DNA from: Clostridia bacterium
GTDB lineage: Bacteria > Bacillota > Clostridia > Oscillospirales > CAG-382
DNA: 32,305 bases
Assembly (NCBI GenBank): GCA_017381715.1
Contig: JAFOBR010000075.1
Coordinates: 1 to 32,305, forward strand
Direction: 5' to 3'
Below are positions 8,849 to 15,733 of this stretch, piece after piece. How positions within the stretch are numbered: position 1 is the first letter of the stretch; each line of letters starts with the position of its first letter. The position numbers were made by a program, and so were the translations under genes. Under the pieces are notes generated by a model. That model was not told the origin of the DNA. It saw only the letters and a program-made list of their open reading frames with translations, and ran no database searches.

Positions 8849-9121
8849 TTATCCGTGTGATTTTGTCAACTGTTTTTCGGCGAGATATTTGCGCCGTGTT
8901 GCGTCTCCGCCGCGTATGTGACGCTCGAGACGGTTTTTCTCCAGCACCTTGCTTACTTCGGCATACAAGGCGGGATCACTTTTTTTGAGCCGAAGGCTTA
9001 CGTCCTTGTGGACGGTGCTTTTGCTTATACCGTATTTCGCCGCCGTAGCACGGACTGTGCAACCGGTTTCAAGTATGTATTCTCCCAAACGGCATGCCCT
9101 GCAAAGGATATCCGATTCCAT
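8849..9121 (-). CDS. spoIIID: Sporulation transcriptional regulator SpoIIID
   Basis: This is a 90-residue DNA-binding protein of the mother-cell sporulation cascade, acting between sigma-E and sigma-K. The helix-turn-helix occupies about residues 22-45, with the diagnostic GISKSTVHKDV, and the basic C-terminal HIRGGDATRRKY matches the family's conserved tail. Its length is typical. A GGAG site precedes the ATG at 9121. It is divergent from galE, with 123 bases between the two starts. A CATATAGT-like -10 on the minus strand (about 9140-9147) would fit sigma-E control, but the upstream element is unclear. Its presence shows that the organism belongs to a spore-forming lineage. Confidence 0.95.
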   Translation of the reverse strand: MESDILCRACRLGEYILETGCTVRATAAKYGISKSTVHKDVSLRLKKSDPALYAEVSKVLEKNRLERHIRGGDATRRKYLAEKQLTKSHG

Positions 9122-9193
9122 TGAAAACTCCTTTTTTCTTTTTTAACACTATATGTTTTCAAAAAGAAAAAAAGTACAAACAGTCCTACCCAC

Positions 9194-9221
9194 TTGAAAA
9201 AACAAAAAAATATGTTATACT
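9194..9221 (+). promoter_or_regulatory. Sigma-A promoter of galE
   Basis: TTGAAA (9194-9199) and TATACT (9216-9221) are 16 bases apart with an extended TG (9213-9214). An AGGAG ribosome site and the ATG at 9245 follow. Confidence 0.7.
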
Positions 9222-9244
9222 ACCCCTATAGGAGATGATAAATT

Positions 9245-10234
9245 ATGGCAATTTTAGTAACGGGCGGATGCGGATATATCGGGTCCCACACGGTTGTAGA
9301 GCTTATTAAAAACGGTTACGACACCGTTATCGTGGATAATTTGTATAATTCCGATATAAGCGCCCTTGACAATATTCAGAAAATAACGGGAGTAAAGCCT
9401 GTATTTTACGAATGCGATATTCGTGATAAGGACGGGCTTGACAAGATATTTACCGAAAACGAGATAGAGGCGGTTATACACTTTGCGGGTCTTAAAGCCG
9501 TAGGTGAATCGGTGGCAAAGCCTCTTATGTACTACGAAAACAACGTGGGCGGAACGGTTACGCTGGTACAGTCCATGCTGGAGCACGGAGTGAAAAAGAT
9601 AGTATTCTCCTCCTCCGCAACGGTTTACGGCGATCCCGACAGAGTGCCCATAACCGAGGATTGCTCGCTTCACCCCACAAATCCTTACGGCAACACCAAA
9701 TATATGGTAGAAATGATACTTCGGGACGTATGCGTTTCCGACCCTGAATTTTCAGCAACTCTGCTAAGATATTTTAACCCTATCGGCGCCCACGAAAGCG
9801 GATTGATAGGCGAAAAGCCCAACGGCATTCCCAACAACCTTATGCCCCGTATTATCCGTGTGGCAAAGGGAGAGGCAGAAGCTATTACCGTATTCGGCAA
9901 GGACTACCCCACCCCCGACGGAACGGGAGTAAGAGATTACATACACGTGGTTGACCTGGCGGAAGGACACATAAAGGCGCTCCGCGCCGCAAAGGCAGGT
10001 GCAAAGGAATATAACCTTGGCACCGGAACGGGATATTCTGTTTTAGATATTATAAACGCTTTTGAAAAAGCAAGCGGCATTAAGATAAAAACTCTTGATT
10101 GCCCCCGCCGTCCCGGTGATATCGCAACCTGCTATTCCGACCCCTCGGCGGCGGAAAAGGAGCTGGGTTGGAAAGCGACGAAAACACTTGATGAGATGTG
10201 TGTATCGTCTTGGAACTTCGCCAAAGATAAATAA
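9245..10234 (+). CDS. galE: UDP-glucose 4-epimerase
   Basis: This 329-residue short-chain dehydrogenase/reductase interconverts UDP-glucose and UDP-galactose with bound NAD, feeding the Leloir pathway and polysaccharide synthesis. The N-terminal Rossmann motif is TGGCGYIGSH (6-15). The catalytic residues are Ser124, Tyr148 and Lys152 (YGNTK). The conserved RYFNPIGAHESG and the C-terminal GTGTGYSVLD segment are typical of GalE. The length matches the family. It stands alone, with its own promoter and a terminator at 10253-10280. UDP-N-acetylglucosamine could be a second substrate, as for some family members. Confidence 0.95.
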   Translation: MAILVTGGCGYIGSHTVVELIKNGYDTVIVDNLYNSDISALDNIQKITGVKPVFYECDIRDKDGLDKIFTENEIEAVIHFAGLKAVGESVAKPLMYYENNVGGTVTLVQSMLEHGVKKIVFSSSATVYGDPDRVPITEDCSLHPTNPYGNTKYMVEMILRDVCVSDPEFSATLLRYFNPIGAHESGLIGEKPNGIPNNLMPRIIRVAKGEAEAITVFGKDYPTPDGTGVRDYIHVVDLAEGHIKALRAAKAGAKEYNLGTGTGYSVLDIINAFEKASGIKIKTLDCPRRPGDIATCYSDPSAAEKELGWKATKTLDEMCVSSWNFAKDK

Positions 10235-10252
10235 CGTTAATTACCCAATAAA

Positions 10253-10280
10253 AAAGCGTGAGAAAAACTTCTCACGCTTT
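10253..10280. terminator. Bidirectional terminator after galE
   Basis: Perfect 12-base arms AAAGCGTGAGAA and TTCTCACGCTTT enclose a 4-base loop. The right arm overlaps the last codons and the TGA stop of the converging isomerase gene. Confidence 0.85.
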
Positions 10281-11084
10281 GTTTATTTCAAGTAACTTAT
10301 TATGATTATTCACATAGTCTGCGGGGACGAGAGGTGCTTCGCGGGTGATATTTGCGGCGGTGCGGGGTACCTCATACATAAACACTCCGTTATAGCCGAT
10401 ATCATCAAGTCCTTTCATTAATTCCGCCCAATCTATATTTCCCTCAAGAGGGAGCCAATGGCGCTCGTTTACAAAGTCGTAATCGGAAATATGTACCGTG
10501 GCGATCTTGCCGCCCAAGACTTTTAAGAATTCGGCGTGAGGCTCAAAGAGAAGATGATTTACGTCAAAGCACACACGAAGGTCGGGGTGAACGGAGATAA
10601 GCTCCGAAAGCTCACGAGAGCAGTTGCCCAGGCAGGTACGGGGAAGATCCTCCACCGCCAGAACGATTCCGCTTTCACTTGCGGTGCAGGCGAGAGAATA
10701 CAGACTTTCCTTGGCGTATTCCACAGAAGCGGCACGGTCGGTATCGGATATAGGCTCACCGGAAGGGTGAATGACAGCGTGCTTAAATCCGTGAGATGCG
10801 GCTCTCTTTATAAGCTCGGACAAACGCTCCACCGTATTTTTGCGGACGGATGAATCAAGAGATGCGGGGTCAATTATCTCGAAGGGATAAAAGGGCAGAT
10901 GGAACGACCATGTATCCACCCCTTCTTCTCTTGCGGCTTTTGATATTTCCCCGAGATCTATAAGATCGTGATGATTTAACTGAACACTCAATTCAAATGC
11001 AGTAACGCCTGCTTTGGAATATTCGCGAAATGTTTCTCTGTTTAAATAATCGAAGGATGTGGATATACCGGTTGCACGTTTCAT
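10272..11084 (-). CDS. Sugar phosphate isomerase/epimerase-like TIM-barrel protein
   Basis: This 270-residue protein belongs to the xylose isomerase-like / AP-endonuclease-2 superfamily. Likely metal-binding residues are visible: His62 (FHLPF), His106 (VIHPSG), Glu145 (AVEDLP), Asp174 with His177 (FDVNH), His198 (VHISDYD) and Glu238 (YEVP). This pattern fits divalent-metal sugar isomerases or epimerases. The actual substrate cannot be told. The ATG at 11084 follows GGCGGTAAG on the minus strand. It is a single gene with its own promoter, and its 3' end overlaps the terminator shared with galE. Confidence 0.85.
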   Translation of the reverse strand: MKRATGISTSFDYLNRETFREYSKAGVTAFELSVQLNHHDLIDLGEISKAAREEGVDTWSFHLPFYPFEIIDPASLDSSVRKNTVERLSELIKRAASHGFKHAVIHPSGEPISDTDRAASVEYAKESLYSLACTASESGIVLAVEDLPRTCLGNCSRELSELISVHPDLRVCFDVNHLLFEPHAEFLKVLGGKIATVHISDYDFVNERHWLPLEGNIDWAELMKGLDDIGYNGVFMYEVPRTAANITREAPLVPADYVNNHNKLLEINKA

Positions 11085-11118
11085 ATACTTACCGCCTGTT
11101 ACTTATATTTACATATAC

Positions 11119-11146
11119 ATTATAACGTCTTTATTTAAAAAAGCAA
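11119..11146 (-). promoter_or_regulatory. Sigma-A-like promoter of the isomerase gene
   Basis: On the minus strand, TTGCTT (11141-11146) and a perfect TATAAT (11119-11124) are 16 bases apart. The -35 is a weak match. Confidence 0.5.
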
Positions 11147-11187
11147 CTTAAAAAACGCAGGAAAACGGGAAAAATGCAAAAAATTTA

Positions 11188-11216
11188 TTGACATAAACAG
11201 TTTCGTGTGATAAAAT
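11188..11216 (+). promoter_or_regulatory. Strong sigma-A promoter of scfA
   Basis: A consensus TTGACA (11188-11193) and TAAAAT (11211-11216) are 17 bases apart with TG at 11208-11209. This is one of the best promoters in the window and predicts high expression of the SCIFF precursor. Confidence 0.8.
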
Positions 11217-11256
11217 CTGTAAATGTAAATAGTTATATTTCAGGAGGAGCTTTAAA

Positions 11257-11403
11257 ATGAGCAGAATCAAGACTATCGAAACCAAGAATATTACCGAAAC
11301 CGTTAAGAACGGCGGTTGCGGCGAATGCCAGACTTCTTGCCAGTCCGCTTGCAAAACCTCTTGCGGCGTTGCTAACCAGAAGTGCGAAAACACCAAGAAA
11401 TAA
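11257..11403 (+). CDS. scfA: SCIFF ribosomal peptide precursor (six cysteines in forty-five)
   Basis: This 48-residue peptide follows a strong AGGAGGA site. Its six cysteines are at 21, 24, 28, 32, 36 and 43, within the conserved core GGCGECQTSCQSACKTSC. It is the substrate of the radical-SAM enzyme encoded next door, which installs thioether cross-links. SCIFF peptides are almost universal in Clostridia, but their biological role is unsettled. The residue after Cys36 is Gly37; in the characterised peptides I recall a threonine there that accepts the thioether, so this copy may be modified differently. A hairpin lies between it and scfB. Confidence 0.95.
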   Translation: MSRIKTIETKNITETVKNGGCGECQTSCQSACKTSCGVANQKCENTKK

Positions 11404-11421
11404 GTTTTTAAATGTTTTCAT

Positions 11422-11448
11422 AAACGCTGCCTAAAAAGGGCAGCGTTT
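11422..11448 (+). terminator. Partial terminator/attenuator between scfA and scfB
   Basis: Ten-base arms AAACGCTGCC and GGCAGCGTTT are followed by a broken T-tract (GTGTTGTTT). Partial termination here would make far more precursor than maturase from one promoter. No separate promoter for scfB is obvious. Confidence 0.65.
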
Positions 11449-11491
11449 GTGTTGTTTACATATTTTTTGATTAAACGGAGAAAAAACAAAA

Positions 11492-12859
11492 ATGGTACAT
11501 CAGTATAAACTTAACGGATACAACATAGTGCTTGACACCTGCAGCGGCTCCGTACATACCGTGGACGACGTGGCATACGATATTATAGAAGCCTACAAAA
11601 ACAGCTCCGAACAAGAGATTATAAGCGCCGTAACCGCAAAATATTCCGATATTACCGAAAATGACGTTACCGAATGTCTTGAAGATATAAAATATCTGGA
11701 GCAGGCAGGCAAGCTGTTTTCCGAAGATAAATACGAAAACTTGGCTTACGAATATAAAAACAACACAAACGTTATAAAAGCTTTGTGTCTTCACGTTGCA
11801 CACACCTGCAACCTGAACTGCTCTTATTGCTTTGCAAGCCAAGGCAAGTATCAGGGTGACAGAGCGCTTATGTCCTTTGAGGTGGGCAAGCAGGCGTTTG
11901 ATTTTCTTATTGCGAATTCCGGTACAAGAAGAAATCTTGAAGTGGATTTCTTCGGTGGCGAGCCTTTAATGAACTGGGACGTGGTAAAACAGCTTGTTGC
12001 ATACGCAAGAAGTGTGGAAAAGGAAGCGGGAAAGAATTTCCGTTTTACCCTTACCACCAACGGTATGCTTATTGATGATGAGATCATCGAATTTCTTAAC
12101 AAAGAAATGAGCAACGTGGTACTCAGTCTTGACGGACGCAAGGAAGTACACGATAAGTTCCGAGTTGACTACGCAGGTAAAGGAAGCTACGAAAAGATAG
12201 TTCCCCTGTTCAAGCGTCTTGTAGACAGCAGAAACGGCAAAGACTATTATATGCGCGGCACCTTCACCCATCATAACGTTGATTTTACCAAGGATATTTT
12301 CCATATGGCTGACCTTGGATTCACCGAGCTGAGCATGGAACCCGTTGTTTGCTCTCCCGATGATCCCTGCGCACTTACCCAAGAAGACCTGCCCAAGGTA
12401 AAGGAGCAGTATGAAATTCTCGCAAAGGAAATGATAAAGCGCAAAAAGGAAGGCAGACCCTTTACCTTCTACCACTATATGCTTGACCTTAAAAACGGTC
12501 CCTGCATTTACAAGCGCATTACCGGCTGCGGAAGCGGTACGGAATATATGGCTGTTACTCCTTGGGGAGAATTGTTCCCCTGCCACCAGTTCGTGGGAGA
12601 CGAAAAATACAGTCTGGGCGATATCTGGAACGGAGTTAAAAATACCGAAGCGCAGGATAAGTTCAGAAAATGCAACGCTTACGCCCGCAAGGAATGCAAG
12701 GATTGCTGGGCAAAGCTGTATTGCTCCGGCGGATGCGCGGCAAATGCATACCATGCAACCGGGGATATTAACGGTATATACGAATACGGCTGTGAGCTGT
12801 TCAAAAAGCGTATCGAATGCGCTGTTATGATGCAGGTAGCCGAATCTGAAGAAAACTAA
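11492..12859 (+). CDS. scfB: SCIFF radical SAM maturase
   Basis: This 455-residue enzyme modifies the ScfA peptide by forming cysteine thioethers. Residues 1-95 form a PqqD-like peptide-binding region. The radical-SAM cluster motif is CNLNCSYC (Cys106, Cys110, Cys113), followed by FFGGEP (153-158). A C-terminal SPASM-type region binds auxiliary iron-sulfur clusters, with cysteines at about 338, 346, 364, 394, 402, 405, 411, 415 and 434 and a CSGGCAANAY motif. The ATG at 11492 follows CGGAG. It lies 88 bases after scfA and one base before the next gene. The peptide next door and the SPASM pattern make this assignment firm. Confidence 0.96.
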   Translation: MVHQYKLNGYNIVLDTCSGSVHTVDDVAYDIIEAYKNSSEQEIISAVTAKYSDITENDVTECLEDIKYLEQAGKLFSEDKYENLAYEYKNNTNVIKALCLHVAHTCNLNCSYCFASQGKYQGDRALMSFEVGKQAFDFLIANSGTRRNLEVDFFGGEPLMNWDVVKQLVAYARSVEKEAGKNFRFTLTTNGMLIDDEIIEFLNKEMSNVVLSLDGRKEVHDKFRVDYAGKGSYEKIVPLFKRLVDSRNGKDYYMRGTFTHHNVDFTKDIFHMADLGFTELSMEPVVCSPDDPCALTQEDLPKVKEQYEILAKEMIKRKKEGRPFTFYHYMLDLKNGPCIYKRITGCGSGTEYMAVTPWGELFPCHQFVGDEKYSLGDIWNGVKNTEAQDKFRKCNAYARKECKDCWAKLYCSGGCAANAYHATGDINGIYEYGCELFKKRIECAVMMQVAESEEN

Positions 12860-12860
12860 A

Positions 12861-14180
12861 ATGAAAACACCTATTTCGGATTTTATAAAAGAATACGAAA
12901 GCAAAAAAGCCATAAGGCTTCATATGCCGGGACACAAAGGTAAAAAATACGGCGGCGATATTACCGAAATTCACGGGGCGGACGTGCTGTATTCCTCCAA
13001 GGGAATTATAGCAGAAAGCCAAAAAAACGCCGCAGAGCTTTTTGGCGCTTACCGCACCTTCTATTCTGCGGAAGGTTCTACCCTTGCAATAAAAGCCATG
13101 CTGGCTTTGGTAACCGCAGGCAAAGAACAAAAACGTATTCTTGCGGGCAGAAACGCTCACAAGGCGTTTATATACGGTTGCGCTCTACTTGACATAATTC
13201 CTGAGTGGATATATCCAAATACGTTTTATGACATTTGCACCTGCGAAATAACCCCGAATAACGTAGAAAACGCTTTGAAAAAGTGTGATGAGCTTCCTTG
13301 CGCCGTTTACATAACTTCTCCGGATTATTTGGGAGTTCAGACCGATATCGCGGGAATAAGCAAGGTGTGTGATGCGTACGGAGTGCCGCTTTTAGTGGAT
13401 AACGCCCACGGCGCCTACACCGCATTTTTGGAAGAAAGCGAGCATCCTTTGCAGCTGGGTGCGGATATGTGCTGTGATTCCGCCCACAAAACCCTGCCCG
13501 TGCTTACGGGAGGAGCATACCTGCATATATCGGAAAAGGGCAAAAAATACGCAGCAAATGCGCAAAACGCTCTTTCCCTGTTTGCTTCCACAAGTCCTTC
13601 TTACCTTATATTATCTTCACTTGATGAGTGTAACTCTTATCTTGAAAGTGATTACCGCAAAGAATTAAAAGAAACGGTAAAGCTTACCGAAAAAGCAAAA
13701 AAGCGGCTTTGCAAAGGGGGATACCGTATTATCGGTACGGAAAAAACAAAAATTACCATTTGTACTGCTGATTACGGTTATACGGGATTTGAAATCGAAG
13801 AGATACTTCGGGAAAAGGAAATCTACTGCGAATACGCAGATCAAAAGCACATTGTGTTCATGGTAACTCCTCAAAACGAAAAAGAGGATATAGAACATCT
13901 TGTTTCCGCTTTGGTTTTAATCGAAAGAGTTAAAATGATAAAAATGGAGCCTGTTCCTACCCCGCCATTTATTCCCAAGGTAGTAACCACACCCCGAAAA
14001 GCGATGCTTGGGGAAAAAGAAATTGTAAAAACAAAGGATTCATTACACCGTATATGTGCCTCCCCCACCGTTTCCTGCCCACCCGCAATACCTATTGTGA
14101 TAAGCGGAGAGGAAATAGACGAAAAGGCGGTAGAGCTGTTTGAATATTACGGAGTGACCGAGATCGAAGTAATTAAATAA
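12861..14180 (+). CDS. PLP-dependent Orn/Lys/Arg decarboxylase-like protein
   Basis: This 439-residue fold-type I PLP enzyme is related to the Orn/Lys/Arg decarboxylases. HMPGHKG (21-27) is the conserved N-terminal signature. DNAHGAY (180-186) provides the cofactor Asp/His, and DSAHKTLP (206-213) contains the Schiff-base Lys210. It lacks the N-terminal wing domain of the large enterobacterial enzymes and matches the short YaaO-like class. The true substrate is not known; arginine or lysine decarboxylation for polyamine synthesis is the family expectation. It starts one base after the scfB stop without a good ribosome site, so it is probably translated by coupling to scfB. A terminator follows at 14186-14212. 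Confidence 0.88.
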   Translation: MKTPISDFIKEYESKKAIRLHMPGHKGKKYGGDITEIHGADVLYSSKGIIAESQKNAAELFGAYRTFYSAEGSTLAIKAMLALVTAGKEQKRILAGRNAHKAFIYGCALLDIIPEWIYPNTFYDICTCEITPNNVENALKKCDELPCAVYITSPDYLGVQTDIAGISKVCDAYGVPLLVDNAHGAYTAFLEESEHPLQLGADMCCDSAHKTLPVLTGGAYLHISEKGKKYAANAQNALSLFASTSPSYLILSSLDECNSYLESDYRKELKETVKLTEKAKKRLCKGGYRIIGTEKTKITICTADYGYTGFEIEEILREKEIYCEYADQKHIVFMVTPQNEKEDIEHLVSALVLIERVKMIKMEPVPTPPFIPKVVTTPRKAMLGEKEIVKTKDSLHRICASPTVSCPPAIPIVISGEEIDEKAVELFEYYGVTEIEVIK

Positions 14181-14185
14181 ATACA

Positions 14186-14212
14186 AAAACCACAGATCAC
14201 ATCTGTGGTTTT
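14186..14212. terminator. Bidirectional rho-independent terminator
   Basis: Perfect 12-base arms AAAACCACAGAT and ATCTGTGGTTTT enclose a 3-base loop and are followed by a T-tract. It lies between the convergent decarboxylase-like and Crp/Fnr genes. Confidence 0.9.
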
Positions 14213-14224
14213 TTTATCATATCA

Positions 14225-14893
14225 TTACGGTTTGTTTAAGAATTCAAAGTGGTTTTTACGGCATTCCAGAATTCCCTCTCGGCACAGCTTGCTTATTTCC
14301 GCAGAAAGTCCGCTTCGGTCCACCTCCAGATAATCTGCAAGGGCTTGTCTGTCAAAGGGGATATCAAAGCTATCCGCCCCTTGTTCTTTTGCGCGGAAAA
14401 GAAGATATGCCAAAAGTTTTTCTCTTGTTGTGCGTTTTGATGTAATTTCTATCTTTTGATGGAACATAATATTCTTGGTGGCAAGATCCTTCATAAGATT
14501 GAAAATAAGCTGTTGATGAAAGCCGCAATTGTTTGAGCAGGTATGAAGAATATGTCCGCAGTCTATAAGCATTACCTCGCAAGGCTCGGAGGCTATGACA
14601 GACACGGGCACGTTTTCCGCCTCTGCGCAGGCAAAGGCTTCGCCGAAAATATGGGTAGGTTTTATAACAGACAGCACGCTTCGGTTTCCGAAATAATCCA
14701 TTTGCACGGTATGAGCCGTGCCGGAAAGCATTATACCTATATATTTGGCGGTAGTACCTTCTGCGAATATGGTATATTTTTTATCAAAGTTTATTATCTT
14801 TGCACCGAGGCAAGTGAGCATTTTTAAAAGATTATCATCGCTTATTCCGTAAAAAAGGGAACATTTTTTTAAAATTTTTAAATATTTTTCCAT
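14225..14893 (-). CDS. Crp/Fnr family transcriptional regulator
   Basis: This 222-residue regulator has an N-terminal cyclic-nucleotide-binding-like beta barrel (about 15-115), a dimer helix (about 125-155) and a C-terminal winged helix-turn-helix (about 160-218, recognition part LADYLEVDRSGLSAEI). Cysteines at 105, 112, 119 and 123 (HTCSNNC) sit where barrel meets dimer helix and could bind a cluster or sense redox; similar cysteines occur in clostridial relatives I recall. It is divergent from the ferredoxin-like gene across a perfect palindrome, and the rest of the oxygen/NO defence genes follow. Redox, NO or oxygen sensing is therefore likely but inferred. The palindrome would lie in its own leader, which suggests autoregulation. 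Confidence 0.88.
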   Translation of the reverse strand: MEKYLKILKKCSLFYGISDDNLLKMLTCLGAKIINFDKKYTIFAEGTTAKYIGIMLSGTAHTVQMDYFGNRSVLSVIKPTHIFGEAFACAEAENVPVSVIASEPCEVMLIDCGHILHTCSNNCGFHQQLIFNLMKDLATKNIMFHQKIEITSKRTTREKLLAYLLFRAKEQGADSFDIPFDRQALADYLEVDRSGLSAEISKLCREGILECRKNHFEFLNKP

Positions 14894-14908
14894 TTTTACA
14901 CTCGTTTC

Positions 14909-14922
14909 GTTGAAATTTCAAC
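14909..14922. promoter_or_regulatory. Perfect palindrome, probable Crp/Fnr-family operator
   Basis: GTTGAAATTTCAAC is a perfect 14-bp palindrome in the 85-base gap between the divergent regulator and ferredoxin-like genes. Its centre (14915.5) lies 41.5 bases before the predicted start of the plus transcript if TACAAT (14945-14950) is the -10, which is the classic spacing for Crp/Fnr activation. On the minus strand TATAAT (14938-14943) would place the palindrome inside the regulator's own leader. Half sites TTGA/TCAA recall Fnr sites, but with a shorter centre. Confidence 0.65.
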
Positions 14923-14978
14923 AGATTTATTTGCCACATTATACTACAATACACTTGTAAAAACAAGGGGGCAATAAA

Positions 14979-15668
14979 ATGTTAAGAAAAATAATTAAAA
15001 TTGATGAAAACAAATGTAACGGCTGCGGTGCTTGCGCTGCTGCCTGCCACGAAGGTGCCATAGGAATGGTAAACGGTGTGGCAAAGCTTATGAGAGAAGA
15101 TTACTGCGACGGATTGGGAGATTGCCTCCCCGCCTGCCCCACGGACGCCATAAGTTTTGAAGTGCGGGAAGCTCCGGCTTATGACGAAAAGGCTGTACTT
15201 TTGGCAAAAATGAAAAAAGCACAAAACAAACTGGCCTGCGAATGCCCCGGAGCTACTGCAAAGGCGATAAAGAGAGACCCCGAGCCCGTAAAGAAAATTA
15301 ACGTTACAAGCAGGCTTTCACAATGGCCCTGCCAGATAAAATTAGTGCCGGTAAACGCTCCTTATTTTGAGAATGCGGATTTACTCGTTGCGGCAGATTG
15401 CACCGCCTTTGCATACGGTAATTTCCACGAAGAGTTTATTAAAAACCACATAACGCTTATCGGCTGTCCCAAGCTTGATAACGAGGACTATTCCAAAAAG
15501 ATTACACAGATAATTGCAGAGAACAATATAAAAAGCGTTACTGCGGTACGTATGGAAGTGCCCTGCTGCGGCGGATTGGAAAATGCAGTGAAACGGGCAA
15601 TCGCATTTAGCGGAAAACATATACCTTTACAGGTAGTAACAATTTCCACAGACGGAAAAATTCTGTAA
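14979..15668 (+). CDS. 4Fe-4S dicluster ferredoxin-like protein with extra C-terminal domain
   Basis: This is a 229-residue protein. An N-terminal ferredoxin domain has C13xxC16xxC19xxxC23 and a second motif C43-x5-C49-x3-C53. The canonical middle cysteine of the second motif is Leu46, a change I recall as a family trait (CDGLG), so the second cluster lacks one usual ligand. Residues 85-229 form a conserved C-terminal domain with more cysteines (CECPG, WPCQ, CCGG at about 196-199), possibly a further metal site. It probably carries electrons within the anaerobic stress response. It follows AAGGGGG and sits opposite the Crp/Fnr regulator; the flavodiiron gene follows 65 bases later with its own promoter. 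Confidence 0.88.
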   Translation: MLRKIIKIDENKCNGCGACAAACHEGAIGMVNGVAKLMREDYCDGLGDCLPACPTDAISFEVREAPAYDEKAVLLAKMKKAQNKLACECPGATAKAIKRDPEPVKKINVTSRLSQWPCQIKLVPVNAPYFENADLLVAADCTAFAYGNFHEEFIKNHITLIGCPKLDNEDYSKKITQIIAENNIKSVTAVRMEVPCCGGLENAVKRAIAFSGKHIPLQVVTISTDGKIL

Positions 15669-15675
15669 CCGCTTA

Positions 15676-15704
15676 TTGAAATTTAAATCAGACGGTGGTA
15701 TAAT
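15676..15704 (+). promoter_or_regulatory. Sigma-A promoter of the flavodiiron operon, with operator-like overlap
   Basis: TTGAAA (15676-15681) and a perfect TATAAT (15699-15704) are 17 bases apart. The -35 lies in TTGAAATTTAAA, which matches most of the 14-bp palindrome upstream of the ferredoxin-like gene, so the Crp/Fnr regulator may also act here. Confidence 0.7.
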
Positions 15705-15733
15705 CAATACATATAAACAAAAGAGGTGCGTAG

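Noticed and set aside
11966..12913. Minus-strand open frame of 315 codons opposite scfB
   Set aside because: It is antisense to an unmistakable radical-SAM gene and has no recognisable motif or ribosome site.
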